DNA of 64,000 nucleotides from Gaetbulibacter_A aestuarii (GTDB taxonomy: Bacteria > Bacteroidota > Bacteroidia > Flavobacteriales > Flavobacteriaceae). Below the pieces are notes generated by a model. The model searched no databases and was not told the DNA's origin. It saw only the letters and a list, made by a program, of their open reading frames with translations. A program made the translations under genes and the position numbers. Positions 37,128 to 45,842 of this stretch are shown here, one piece after another. Location of the stretch: positions 252,619 through 316,618 of the forward strand of contig NZ_BAABAY010000007.1 in the NCBI RefSeq assembly GCF_039537665.1, written 5' to 3'. The stretch's first letter is position 1. Each line of letters starts with the position of its first letter.

Positions 37128-37615
37128 AGTTTTTTTGTCATCCAAATGCCACAGGAAAAATGACCTGTATCCCCTAACGGACCATCCCGATGTTCAAAGC
37201 CATGGGCTTCATAAATATGGATAGCCGCTTTTAATTGCGAAGCCGATTCTATGTAACAGGTTTTATATCCTAGATTTTTGGCGGCGTCCAGACAAGTTTC
37301 AAATAATTTATGGCCCCAGCCTTTCCCACGAATCTTGGGTGAAAAATACATTTTTTGAAGTTCGCAGGTTTCCTGATCACCTTTAGAAAGTGGTTTTATT
37401 CCTGCGCCACCGAGAACTTCTCCGTCATCTTCAATTACAAAATAGACTTCGTTATCATTTTTATAGGACTCAAACATCTTTTTGGTTTCGGGATCTGCAT
37501 AAGCTGTCCCTTCCAGAGGGATTTTAAATTCGTGAAAACAACCCCGAATAACCTGCTCTATCGCCTGATTATCAATTGCTTGAATCTCTCTAATAGCAAT
37601 TTTGCTTTTAGCCAT
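37124..37615 (-). CDS. GNAT family N-acetyltransferase
   Basis: The 163-residue protein has the GNAT acetyl-CoA fold: VYFVIEDDGEVLGGAGI, then the pyrophosphate-binding loop KIRGKGWGHKLFE (Q/RxxGxG/A type) and YIESASQLKAAIHIYEAHGF. The substrate is unknown. It is coupled to prmC by an ATGA overlap and probably starts the GNAT-prmC-ligA operon. ribD is divergent, with 22 nt between the start codons. Confidence 0.87.
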   Translation of the reverse strand: MAKSKIAIREIQAIDNQAIEQVIRGCFHEFKIPLEGTAYADPETKKMFESYKNDNEVYFVIEDDGEVLGGAGIKPLSKGDQETCELQKMYFSPKIRGKGWGHKLFETCLDAAKNLGYKTCYIESASQLKAAIHIYEAHGFEHRDGPLGDTGHFSCGIWMTKKL

Positions 37616-37625
37616 TTTTTAATCT

Positions 37626-37633
37626 TATTTTTG
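37626..37633 (+). promoter_or_regulatory. -7 element TATTTTTG of ribD
   Basis: TATTTTTG matches TAnnTTTG exactly and ends 4 nt before the GTG start of ribD, so the message would be leaderless. Its -33 region would lie inside the start of the divergent acetyltransferase gene. Confidence 0.65.
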
Positions 37634-37637
37634 TAGT

Positions 37638-38642
37638 GTGAAGATACATGAAAAATATATAAAATATTGTATTGAAATCGCCAAAAATGGTCTTGGAACT
37701 ACGCGCCCAAATCCCATGGTGGGTTGCGTGATTGTTCATAATGATACTATTATTGGCGAAGGTTTTACGAGTCCGTACGGCGGTCCGCATGCCGAGGTAA
37801 ATGCCATTAATAGCGTGAAGCACAAAGGGCTATTAAAAGAAGCAACCCTGTATGTTACTTTAGAGCCTTGTTCTCATTATGGTAAAACCCCGCCTTGCAG
37901 CGATCTTATTGTTGAAAAAAAGATTCCAAACGTCGTAATTGGATGTGTAGATGATCATTCGGTTGTGGCGGGAAAAGGTATTGAAAAGCTAAAAAAATGG
38001 GGTTGTCAGGTAACGGTTGGTGTGTTGGAGGAGGCTTGTAAAAATCATCATAAGCGATTTTTCAACTTTCATAATAAAAAACGACCCTACATCATTTTAA
38101 AATGGGCACAAACCCGCGATGGCTTTATTGCCCCGGAAGTAAAAAATGAGCGGAAACCTGTTTGGATCACTAATACCTTTTCAAGGCAATTAACGCATAA
38201 ATGGCGAACGGAAGAACAGGCCATTTTGGTAGGAACACAAACAGTTGTAAAGGATAATCCAAGTCTCACAGCCAGGGATTGGAAAGGTTTAAATCCGACA
38301 AGAATTGTTATTGATCAAAACAATGGTCTGGCACAAACCAACAAGGTTTTTAACAACGATGCGGAAACGATAAGAATTACAAGTGAAAACGCCGATTTTT
38401 CAAAACCTCTAGCGGATCAGATCGCTACTATATTATTCAAAAAGAACATCAACTCTGTAATTATTGAAGGTGGTGCTAAAACCTTACAAACCTTTATCGA
38501 TGAAAACCTTTGGGATGAGGCCCGGGTTTTTATTGGAAATAGTCGTTTTCAAACTGGCGTAAAAGCTCCTGTTTTCTCTGGTCATTGTATTTCAGAAACT
38601 AAGATTAAAGACGATATTCTTAAAGTTTATTCCAATGATTAA
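37638..38642 (+). CDS. ribD: Bifunctional riboflavin biosynthesis deaminase/reductase
   Basis: The 334-residue protein performs the second and third steps of riboflavin synthesis. The N-terminal deaminase holds its zinc with HAEVNAI and PCSHYGKTPPC, and the C-terminal reductase shows LKWAQTRDGFI, VGTQTV and IIEGGAKT. GTG at 37638 is the only sensible start, since MKIHEKYIKYCIEIA is the family's N-terminus. It overlaps the HAD gene by 8 nt and probably leads a ribD-HAD-yigZ operon. Confidence 0.94.
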   Translation: MKIHEKYIKYCIEIAKNGLGTTRPNPMVGCVIVHNDTIIGEGFTSPYGGPHAEVNAINSVKHKGLLKEATLYVTLEPCSHYGKTPPCSDLIVEKKIPNVVIGCVDDHSVVAGKGIEKLKKWGCQVTVGVLEEACKNHHKRFFNFHNKKRPYIILKWAQTRDGFIAPEVKNERKPVWITNTFSRQLTHKWRTEEQAILVGTQTVVKDNPSLTARDWKGLNPTRIVIDQNNGLAQTNKVFNNDAETIRITSENADFSKPLADQIATILFKKNINSVIIEGGAKTLQTFIDENLWDEARVFIGNSRFQTGVKAPVFSGHCISETKIKDDILKVYSND

Positions 38643-39246
38643 AGCGCTCATTTTTGACTTCGGAAATGTGTTCTTGAATCTGGATATCGAGGGCGCCATG
38701 AGAAAAACACTCAACGCTTTTAATATTGAAAGCCTCAGTAATGACATGATTGCAACAAATGAACGGTATGAAACCGGAGATATCAGTTCCGAGGCTTTTA
38801 TTGATTTCTACCGTAATAAATTTCCGGATATTTCTGAAGAAACCTGGATTCCGCTTTGGAATAGTATGCTGAAGGATTTTCCTGAATACCGATTGGAATT
38901 TTTGCAAAAACTTCAAAGATCAAACAAATTCAAACTCATTTTATTTAGCAATACCAATGAGATTCATCTTTCATGGGTAAAACACAATGTACGGTTTTAT
39001 GAAACTTTTAAAAATTGTTTCGACGCTTTCTATTTGTCTCATGAAATTCACCGAAGAAAGCCAGATGTCTCTTCTTATGAATTCATTCTTTCAGAACATC
39101 AGTTGAAAGGTAAAGATTGTTTTTTTGTAGATGATAATGCAGACAATATTAAAGGCGCTGCGTCTTTGGGAATTCATACCTGGCATATAAATCCTAAACA
39201 CGAAGATGTTACTGAGCTATTTCAAAAACACCAAGATCTGTTTTGA
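38635..39246 (+). CDS. HAD-superfamily hydrolase
   Basis: The 203-residue protein has HAD motif I DFGNVFLNLD at the N-terminus, motif II SNTN (LFSNTNEIH), motif III Lys in RRKPDVSSYEFI, and motif IV VDDNADNIKGA. Members of this group dephosphorylate small sugar phosphates or nucleotides. It lies between ribD and yigZ and could supply the missing phosphatase step of riboflavin synthesis, which is only a context inference. It overlaps ribD by 8 nt and yigZ by 4 nt. Confidence 0.85.
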   Translation: MIKALIFDFGNVFLNLDIEGAMRKTLNAFNIESLSNDMIATNERYETGDISSEAFIDFYRNKFPDISEETWIPLWNSMLKDFPEYRLEFLQKLQRSNKFKLILFSNTNEIHLSWVKHNVRFYETFKNCFDAFYLSHEIHRRKPDVSSYEFILSEHQLKGKDCFFVDDNADNIKGAASLGIHTWHINPKHEDVTELFQKHQDLF

Positions 39247-39851
39247 AGGAAAAAGACATTTATAAAACCATATTAAAACCTTCTGAAGAAGTGTTGTTTA
39301 AAGACAAGAACAGCAAGTTTTACGGTTATGCCTTTCCGGTAAAAACAGAGGATGATGTTAAGTACAAAATAGAGGAACTTAAAAAGAAGCATCATGCGGC
39401 TCGGCATTGGTGTTATGCATATCAGTTAGGGGTTGAAGACATCTATTATAGGGCAAATGATGATGGAGAACCCGGTAACTCGGCAGGAATGCCTATTTAC
39501 GGTCAGATCCAATCCTTTGAAGTAACAAATATCCTTATCGTTGTTGTACGTTATTTTGGCGGAGTTAAATTAGGTGTTGGCGGATTGATCCAGGCTTACA
39601 AAACTGCTGCACAAATGGCTTTGGAAGCTTCAAAAATCGTAAAAAGAACGATTAATCGTGAGTTTAAGATCACTTGTGATTATAAAAACTTAAATACGGT
39701 GATGCGTATTATAAAAGAAGGAAACTTGAAGGTGGTTAGCCAAACCATGGAATTACAATGTGAATTCGTGATCTCAGTAAGACGAAAGGATGCCGATTCC
39801 GTTTTTGATCATTTTGATCGTCTGTTTGAAATTGACATAAAAAAGCTTTAA
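39243..39851 (+). CDS. YigZ/IMPACT family protein
   Basis: The 202-residue protein matches the YigZ family (UPF0029), with FPVKTEDDVKYKIEELKKKH, DDGEPGNSAGMPI and VVVRYFGGVKLGVGGL as the conserved blocks, and a C-terminal DUF1949-type ferredoxin-like domain. A role in translation or RNA binding is suggested for the eukaryotic relative IMPACT. The start is TTG, overlapping the HAD stop as TTGA. Its stop overlaps that of the convergent thioesterase gene by 3 nt. Confidence 0.88.
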   Translation: MKEKDIYKTILKPSEEVLFKDKNSKFYGYAFPVKTEDDVKYKIEELKKKHHAARHWCYAYQLGVEDIYYRANDDGEPGNSAGMPIYGQIQSFEVTNILIVVVRYFGGVKLGVGGLIQAYKTAAQMALEASKIVKRTINREFKITCDYKNLNTVMRIIKEGNLKVVSQTMELQCEFVISVRRKDADSVFDHFDRLFEIDIKKL

Positions 39852-40246
39852 TCTGAAAGTTTGTCTAAAATATACTGAGGGGCTCTCACCGGTCTGTTAG
39901 TTTTCATATCAATAAATGCTAAAGTGGTTGAAGCCGTTGTTAAAATTTCACCTTCTGAGTTTGTTATTTCATAGTCAAATTCAATCTTTACTGTAGGGAT
40001 TTTTCGGAGTTCAGTTTTTACATGAATTACATCATCATAACCGGCTGATTTCTTATAATTTATATTTAAAGAAATAACCGGTAACATGATACCAGTTTCT
40101 TCCATCTTTTTGTAAGACACCCCTAATTTACGCAACCATTCTATACGTCCCATTTCCAGATATAGCGCATAATTACCGTGATATACGACACCCATTTGGT
40201 CCGTTTCACCATAACGGACTCTAATTTGTATTTCATCGATTTTCAT
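39848..40246 (-). CDS. YbgC/FadM-type acyl-CoA thioesterase
   Basis: The 132-residue hotdog-fold protein shows RVRYGETDQMGVVYHGNYALY, the active-site block of the 4-hydroxybenzoyl-CoA thioesterase/YbgC group, with the catalytic Asp in TDQMG. It hydrolyses acyl-CoA esters. Its true substrate is unknown. It stands alone on the minus strand between yigZ and dnaA. Confidence 0.9.
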   Translation of the reverse strand: MKIDEIQIRVRYGETDQMGVVYHGNYALYLEMGRIEWLRKLGVSYKKMEETGIMLPVISLNINYKKSAGYDDVIHVKTELRKIPTVKIEFDYEITNSEGEILTTASTTLAFIDMKTNRPVRAPQYILDKLSD

Positions 40247-40381
40247 GGGGATATTTAAATAATTTTTTGTAGTTTCACGAAGTAATCAAACATGCGAAAA
40301 AATTTCTAAAAATTCAATAGCAATTCATTTTTTTTTTAAGAATTTTGTTCACATATTTGTCACACCTAATCGGGGGATCTG

Positions 40382-40399
40382 GGAGAACACAATTTCTCC
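40382..40399 (+). other. Hairpin in the dnaA leader
   Basis: GGAGAA and TTCTCC form a perfect 6-bp stem with the loop CACAAT, about 40 nt before the dnaA start. No T run follows, so it is not a terminator. It might influence dnaA translation or mRNA stability. No TTATCCACA box is seen in the intergenic region. Confidence 0.4.
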
Positions 40400-40439
40400 G
40401 CTATTAACCAACAACTAACGAAAAACTAGGAAACAGAAC

Positions 40440-41867
40440 ATGAGTGTAACTGCGCAATCGGTATGGAATAATTGTCTAGAATTCATAAAGGATAATATTC
40501 AACCTCAAGCGTACAAAACTTGGTTCGAACCCATCGTTGCTGTTAAACTAACAGACAAAGCCCTGAGCATTCAAGTACCGAGTAAATTCTTTTACGAATG
40601 GCTTGAAGAACACTACGTAAAAATCCTTAAAGTAGCCCTAACTAAAGAACTTGGTGATAAAGCCAAACTGGTGTACATTATTAAAATGGAAAACACCTAT
40701 GGTAATAAACAGCCGTTTACTGAAAAAATACCAAGTTCCAATAGAGGCGCCTTAAAATCTCAGGACATCGACGTTCCATTAAATAATAAAAGTCCGGAAT
40801 TACGCAATCCATTTGTAATTCCAGGAATTCGGAATGTTAAGATCGAGTCACAACTCAATCCTAATTATAGCTTTGAAAACTTTTTGGAAGGCGATTCCAA
40901 TCGTCTGGCAAGAAGTGCCGGTTTAGCTGTGGCAGCAAAACCGGGAGGAACTTCCTTTAACCCTTTATTGATTTTTGGAGGTGTAGGATTAGGAAAAACC
41001 CATTTGGCACACGCCATTGGTGTTGATATAAAGGATAAGTATCCTGAAAAAACAGTTCTTTATATTTCAGCTGAAAAATTCACACAACAATATATTGACT
41101 CTGTAAAAAAGAACAATAGAAATGATTTCATTCATTTTTATCAGCTCATTGATGTTCTAATCATTGATGATGTACAATTTTTATCAGGAAAAACCGGAAC
41201 TCAAGATGTCTTTTTCCACATCTTTAATCACTTGCATCAAAATGGCAAGCAGGTTATTCTAACCAGTGATAAAGCCCCGGTAGATATGCAGGATATTGAG
41301 CAACGCTTATTATCTAGATTTAAATGGGGTCTTTCTGCAGAATTACAAAATCCTGATTTTGAAACACGGGTTTCAATTTTAAAGAATAAATTATACCGCG
41401 ATGGTGTCGATATGCCAGACGACATTATTGATTATGTTGCCAAAAACATAAAATCTAATGTACGTGAATTGGAAGGTGCTATCATTTCTTTAATTGCTCA
41501 ATCCTCGTTTAATAAGAAAGAAATCACGCTTGATCTGGCTCGCGTTATCGTTGAAAAGTTTGTAAAGAATACCAAGCGCGAGGTTTCTATCGATTATATC
41601 CAAAAAGTAGTTTCGGATTACTTCCAAATGGATATCGATACCCTGCAATCAAAAACTAGAAAGCGTCATATTGTGCAAGCACGTCAATTGGCCATGTTCT
41701 TTGCTAAAAAATTCACTAAAGCATCTTTGGCAAGTATTGGGTCTCAAATAGGAAAACGTGATCACGCTACAGTTTTACACGCTTGTAAAACGGTAGACAA
41801 TTTATCTTCAACAGATAAACAATTTAGAAAATATGTTGAGGATATTTCCAAAAAGCTTTCTGTGTAA
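40440..41867 (+). CDS. dnaA: Chromosomal replication initiator DnaA
   Basis: The 475-residue AAA+ protein opens the replication origin. Domain I is at residues 1-85, domain II is a variable linker, and domain III carries Walker A GGVGLGKTHLAHAIG (about 180-194) and Walker B IDVLIIDDVQFLSGK. Domain IV carries the DNA-binding signature GKRDHATVLHACKTV. The gene is not next to dnaN or rpmH, so this is not a classical origin cluster. It is followed 12 nt later by a phosphatase gene, and both may share a transcript. Confidence 0.96.
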   Translation: MSVTAQSVWNNCLEFIKDNIQPQAYKTWFEPIVAVKLTDKALSIQVPSKFFYEWLEEHYVKILKVALTKELGDKAKLVYIIKMENTYGNKQPFTEKIPSSNRGALKSQDIDVPLNNKSPELRNPFVIPGIRNVKIESQLNPNYSFENFLEGDSNRLARSAGLAVAAKPGGTSFNPLLIFGGVGLGKTHLAHAIGVDIKDKYPEKTVLYISAEKFTQQYIDSVKKNNRNDFIHFYQLIDVLIIDDVQFLSGKTGTQDVFFHIFNHLHQNGKQVILTSDKAPVDMQDIEQRLLSRFKWGLSAELQNPDFETRVSILKNKLYRDGVDMPDDIIDYVAKNIKSNVRELEGAIISLIAQSSFNKKEITLDLARVIVEKFVKNTKREVSIDYIQKVVSDYFQMDIDTLQSKTRKRHIVQARQLAMFFAKKFTKASLASIGSQIGKRDHATVLHACKTVDNLSSTDKQFRKYVEDISKKLSV

Positions 41868-41879
41868 AAACCTTTTACC

Positions 41880-42335
41880 ATGACAAAAATATTAATGGTT
41901 TGTTTGGGAAACATTTGTCGTTCGCCCCTGGCTGAAGGTATTTTAAAATCTAAATTACCATCCGATTCATTTCATGTGGATTCAGCCGGTACTGCAAATT
42001 ACCACATCGGCGAAGCTCCCGATAAACGATCCATAGCTACTGCCAGAAATCATGGTCTGGAAATTTCTCAGCTTCGAGGCCGCCAGTTTAGCGCTATGGA
42101 TTTTGAAGTTTTCGATCTTATTTACACTATGGACAACTCGAATTATCACCATGTGATACAACAAGCCCGCAATGAAGCTGATAAATCGAAGGTCAAATTG
42201 ATTCTAAATGAGATTTATCCGGGAAAGGATCTAGATGTTCCGGACCCGTATTACGGAGGAGATCAGGGCTTTGAGAATGTTTATAACATGCTGAACAAAG
42301 CCTGCGAGGTGATTTCAAATAAGCTTCGATCATGA
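41880..42335 (+). CDS. Low-molecular-weight protein-tyrosine phosphatase
   Basis: The 151-residue protein has the P-loop VCLGNICRS, with the nucleophile Cys8 and Arg14 (CX5R), and the general-acid Asp in DVPDPYYGG near the C-terminus. It removes phosphate from tyrosine, possibly on a tyrosine kinase that controls exopolysaccharide export, though no such kinase is nearby. It overlaps the following methyltransferase gene by 4 nt (ATGA). Confidence 0.92.
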   Translation: MTKILMVCLGNICRSPLAEGILKSKLPSDSFHVDSAGTANYHIGEAPDKRSIATARNHGLEISQLRGRQFSAMDFEVFDLIYTMDNSNYHHVIQQARNEADKSKVKLILNEIYPGKDLDVPDPYYGGDQGFENVYNMLNKACEVISNKLRS

Positions 42336-43045
42336 TATCCTTTGGAAAATTATACCTGATTCCTACCACATTAGGTGAGAGTAACCCTTTGGATGTACTA
42401 CCTCAAACAGTAAAAAAAACCATTTCAGAACTAGAATATTTTATTGTAGAAAATGAAAAAACGGCACGCCGATTTATTAAATCGATCTGTCCGGAAAAAT
42501 CACAACCATCCCTGAAGCTATTTACCTTAAATAAATACACCGAAGCCACAGATCTTCCTGAATTTTTAAAACCTTGTTTAGAGGGAAAACATGTGGGGGT
42601 TATTTCGGAAGCGGGTTGCCCGGGAGTTGCTGATCCCGGTGCTGATGTGGTTCATTTGGCACATCAACAGCATATACAAGTAGTTCCCTTAGTTGGCCCT
42701 TCCTCTATTCTACTAGCTATGATGGCCTCCGGTATGAATGGCCAAAAGTTTGCATTTCATGGCTATTTGCCCATAGATAAAAATGAACGCAAACGTGAAT
42801 TAAAGCATTTGGAGCGTTTATCTCATGATCAGGACCAATCACAAATTTTTATTGAGACGCCTTACAGAAACAATAAATTACTTGAAGATCTCATACAGGT
42901 ATTGGATGCGAATACCGATATATGTGTGGCCTGCGACCTGACCTTAGAGTCGGAATTTATTAAAACCATGCCTGCAAAGGCTTGGAAAAAAAATATCGTA
43001 GACCTTCATAAAAGACCTACGATATTCATTATACATAAAAGATAA
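42332..43045 (+). CDS. RsmI-like SAM-dependent methyltransferase (tetrapyrrole methylase fold)
   Basis: The 237-residue protein matches the RsmI/YraL group, with LYLIPTTLGE at the N-terminus, GVISEAGCPGVADPG as the SAM-binding block, VPLVGPSSILLAMMASGM and FHGYLP. RsmI 2'-O-methylates C1402 of 16S rRNA. This protein is shorter than E. coli RsmI (286 residues) and lacks its C-terminal extension, and Bacteroidota often carry a second paralogue, so the exact target is open. The phosphatase upstream is coupled to it. Confidence 0.82.
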   Translation: MISFGKLYLIPTTLGESNPLDVLPQTVKKTISELEYFIVENEKTARRFIKSICPEKSQPSLKLFTLNKYTEATDLPEFLKPCLEGKHVGVISEAGCPGVADPGADVVHLAHQQHIQVVPLVGPSSILLAMMASGMNGQKFAFHGYLPIDKNERKRELKHLERLSHDQDQSQIFIETPYRNNKLLEDLIQVLDANTDICVACDLTLESEFIKTMPAKAWKKNIVDLHKRPTIFIIHKR

Positions 43046-43051
43046 TCTTTC

Positions 43052-43711
43052 TTAGAGAGCTTTTGCCAACCTGTCTGGCTGAACAAAAGAGGTATCGTAA
43101 CCTGAAAAATGCTTCATGTAATATCTTACGGTAGTACCATAACCATCAGCAAAATTGTCTAATCCGTAGCTACGTAAATAACGTTTTACACTACCGGGAC
43201 CTGCAAGATGCGCTGCTGCTAAGATACCGGACTCTGTTACTAAAACACCATCGATGCGTTTTCCAACAAAGTTTTTGATATCACGTCGCAAAATCCATTT
43301 GTTACGTGCGGCATTGGCGATAAATGCCTTTTCCTGTAGACCAGGATTCTTTAAAAAGTGAGAGGGATCATTGATTCCAATCATTTTTAAAGTTTCGGCT
43401 CCAAACTGATATTTACCTAAATATCCGAATGTGTTCACCGAGTTGTAATCGCCACCAGATTCTTTAAAGCCTATGGCTTCTTTAAATCCTACAAACGATT
43501 TCCCTAAATAAGGTGAAAACGTTTGGTTCAAATCGTTAGACGCTAAGTCATCATTCGCGATGCTGTCGTCTGGGCTCACTGTATAATCTAACTTCAAGCC
43601 CGCCGTCGAGTATTTACTTAAATCTACCGTTTCATCTGTTGTAAACGATATACCCACTAGAATACAAATTGTAAGCGAGAGGGATAAGTAACTTGCAATA
43701 CTTTTTCGCAT
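43052..43711 (-). CDS. Secreted lysozyme-like (lytic transglycosylase) protein
   Basis: The 219-residue exported protein (hydrophobic N-terminus at residues 7-24) contains a lysozyme-like core. FKEAIGFKESGGDYNSVN holds the catalytic Glu in the ES motif, followed by FGYLGKYQFG and AAHLAGPGSV. It probably cleaves peptidoglycan glycan strands. It has no LysM domain. The gene faces the methyltransferase gene convergently, 6 nt apart, and has a strong promoter (TTTG-N19-TAATTTTG) 60 nt upstream. Confidence 0.78.
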   Translation of the reverse strand: MRKSIASYLSLSLTICILVGISFTTDETVDLSKYSTAGLKLDYTVSPDDSIANDDLASNDLNQTFSPYLGKSFVGFKEAIGFKESGGDYNSVNTFGYLGKYQFGAETLKMIGINDPSHFLKNPGLQEKAFIANAARNKWILRRDIKNFVGKRIDGVLVTESGILAAAHLAGPGSVKRYLRSYGLDNFADGYGTTVRYYMKHFSGYDTSFVQPDRLAKAL

Positions 43712-43769
43712 ATGTCTAAATTTCTTCGGTACAAAAAGCGTACTTCGTGTACCTGAAAATTTGAGCGGG

Positions 43770-43800
43770 CAAAATTACATAAATTTTTGATAACAACAAA
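43770..43800 (-). promoter_or_regulatory. Full flavobacterial promoter of the lysozyme-like gene
   Basis: On the minus strand, TTTG (43800 to 43797), a 19-nt spacer and TAATTTTG (43777 to 43770) match the -33/-7 consensus at the ideal spacing. The leader to the start at 43711 would be about 55 nt. Confidence 0.72.
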
Positions 43801-44273
43801 ATTTATCGTTTAACGGCATTTATTAATGCAGAATAGACGAAATACACCCCCAAATTTTCAAAATTTAAGACCTGTTTTCATCTAAAAAAAGCAATTTATT
43901 AATGCTTATTTTGACGTCAACAAATCCTAAACCGAACGTATACTAATTCAAAATTAAACTAAACTTTTATATTTAGGCAAAAGCGTGTAATTACTTGTTA
44001 ACAGCTGATTGTCAATATCTTTTGTTTAATATACGCCAGCCCTTTATCGATAAGATATACGAGAAGTTACAGCAAATAGTTTTTGGATTCTAGAAAATTT
44101 TTATCTCAGAAAATCTTTATAAAAAAAGCAGACCAAAAGCTAATTTAACCGATGTACTGTTCGTTAAAAAAACAAAGAATCATCCAAGGGATCGGACAAA
44201 AAAATTTTTACGAAAACGTTATAAGAACGTCAATTTTAAATTTTTTTAATAGGATTTTCGACGAAATGCAGGC
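43801..44273. other. Non-coding A/T-rich gap between the lysozyme-like gene and mltG
   Basis: I see no open frame of protein character in this stretch. It contains a perfect palindrome TTATCGATAA near 44048, and near its right end a short hairpin ACGTT-ATAAG-AACGT (44216-44230) that on the minus strand is followed by T-rich sequence and could be a weak terminator for mltG. The 13-mer TTACGAAAACGTT at 44208-44220 recurs upstream of the glyceraldehyde-3-phosphate dehydrogenase gene. Confidence 0.5.
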
Positions 44274-45317
44274 CTATTTTCGGATGCCCTGAGCGTTCAA
44301 ATAACGCTGGTAAGCGATGGCATTTCTGTTGTGTTCCGCAAGTGTTTTTGAGAACTTATGATATCCGGGGTGTTCCGGATCGGCAACAAAATATAAGTTC
44401 TTGCTTTTGTCATAATTCAATACAGCTTCAATGGCTGAAATATCCGGCATGGCAATTAATCCCGGAGGTAAACCAAGCCGTTTATAAGTATTATAAGGCG
44501 AGTCGATCTCTTTATGCTCATTTAGAACACGCTTGATAATCGTGTTTTGGTATTTAGGTAATTTATAGGCTGCAAATTTCAAGGTAGGATCAGCTTGTAA
44601 GGGCATTCCAATGTTTAGTCTGTTGATGTAAACTCCGGCAATCTTCGGTTGTTCCTCAGCTTGTTTGGATTCTTCATAAACAATGGACGCGAGGGTCATC
44701 ACCTGGTTTGGATTCAAACCTATGTCACCAGCTTTTTGTTTTCTTTCATGATTCCAAAACCGCTCATATTCTCTCAACATGCGAGCTCTAAACGCTTCCG
44801 CAGAGGTATTCCAAAAAAACTCATAACTATTGGGCAAATACATACCCAAGGCTGTTGCTTCACTGAATCCATTTTCTTTTAAAAATGTTTCATCGTGCAT
44901 CGCATTTACCAATGAAACGCTGTCGGCCTCAATTACATTACTAATACGACCAGCGAGCTTCTCAAGAGAATTTTGATTATTAAATGCCACCTGAATAGGC
45001 AAGTTCTTACTACGAATGGTATTGATGATATCATTATTGTTCATCCCTTTACGAATCGCATATCGCCCGGGTTTAATATTGGTGTTGTACTGTTTCTTTT
45101 CAGCAAGATCATCGAATGAATCGATATCATCCAACAACGGTTCTAAAGCCTTACGAACCGTTTGGTAATCGGCATCCGTAGGAATATAAATATACGCCAC
45201 CTCGTTGTTAAATGCTGTATTTGGGCGGATCATGGCGCGATAAACGAAATTCGCAAAATATCCGGCTACCACCAGTCCAAGTAAAGCAATCGCTAAAAGT
45301 ATTCGTTTGATGTACAT
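44274..45317 (-). CDS. mltG: Endolytic murein transglycosylase MltG
   Basis: The 347-residue inner-membrane protein has one N-terminal helix (about residues 7-27), a LysM-like domain, and the YceG catalytic domain with the Glu in YEESKQAEEQPKIAGVYINRL and the conserved MPLQADPT. It cuts nascent glycan strands and so sets peptidoglycan chain length. It is the third gene of the dapF-GNAT-mltG operon, starting 1 nt after the acetyltransferase stop. The dapF link fits a cell-wall theme. Confidence 0.92.
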   Translation of the reverse strand: MYIKRILLAIALLGLVVAGYFANFVYRAMIRPNTAFNNEVAYIYIPTDADYQTVRKALEPLLDDIDSFDDLAEKKQYNTNIKPGRYAIRKGMNNNDIINTIRSKNLPIQVAFNNQNSLEKLAGRISNVIEADSVSLVNAMHDETFLKENGFSEATALGMYLPNSYEFFWNTSAEAFRARMLREYERFWNHERKQKAGDIGLNPNQVMTLASIVYEESKQAEEQPKIAGVYINRLNIGMPLQADPTLKFAAYKLPKYQNTIIKRVLNEHKEIDSPYNTYKRLGLPPGLIAMPDISAIEAVLNYDKSKNLYFVADPEHPGYHKFSKTLAEHNRNAIAYQRYLNAQGIRK

Positions 45318-45842
45318 TTAATTATTTATAAGTTGAAATATGTATTCGCTATGGAATGAATTATTATTGAATTGCCAATCCTTCAAGAAACCAACCTCTT
45401 CAAATCCCTGACTTTTAAATAACTTAATACTAGATGTATTTCCATCTGAGATCTGACAATATAATTGATGTAAATTTAAGTGTACGAAACTGTATTCTAC
45501 TAGTAATTTTAAAGCCTCTTTTCCGTAACCCTTATTGCGGTCATCTTCATTTTTAATTATAATCCCTAAGCCTGCGCGCTTATTTTTAAAATCGAAGTCG
45601 AAAAGATCAATTAAACCAATCGGGGTACCTTGAAGGGTTTCAATAACCAGGCGTAACTGCTTTACTTCATAAATATCTTTAAGGGCATTTTCAAGATACT
45701 TTTTGATTATGTATTTAGAAAATGGTGTTTGTGTATTACTCAACATCCAAATATCCTCATCATTTTCTATATCGTGAACAAATTCAAGATCTTCCGGTTC
45801 CAGCGCCCTCAAATAAACAGACTTTCCTTTAAGTGTTTTCAT
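45318..45842 (-). CDS. GNAT family N-acetyltransferase (RimJ/SpeG-like)
   Basis: The 174-residue protein has the pattern of the RimJ/RimL/SpeG branch: VYLRALEPEDLEFVHDIEND at the N-terminus, then the acetyl-CoA loop DRNKGYGKEALKLL and NTSSIKLFKSQGFEEVG. It could acetylate a ribosomal protein N-terminus, a polyamine or a cell-wall precursor. The neighbours do not decide this. It overlaps dapF by 4 nt and abuts mltG. Confidence 0.86.
   Translation of the reverse strand: MKTLKGKSVYLRALEPEDLEFVHDIENDEDIWMLSNTQTPFSKYIIKKYLENALKDIYEVKQLRLVIETLQGTPIGLIDLFDFDFKNKRAGLGIIIKNEDDRNKGYGKEALKLLVEYSFVHLNLHQLYCQISDGNTSSIKLFKSQGFEEVGFLKDWQFNNNSFHSEYIFQLINN

Noticed and set aside
40247..40439. Replication origin next to dnaA
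   Set aside because: No TTATCCACA boxes are visible on either strand and the neighbours are not dnaN, recF or rpmH.
44161..44230. A CRISPR-like or mobile element in the long gap behind the lysozyme-like gene
   Set aside because: There are no regularly spaced repeats, no flanking inverted repeats and no transposase remnants, only isolated short palindromes.
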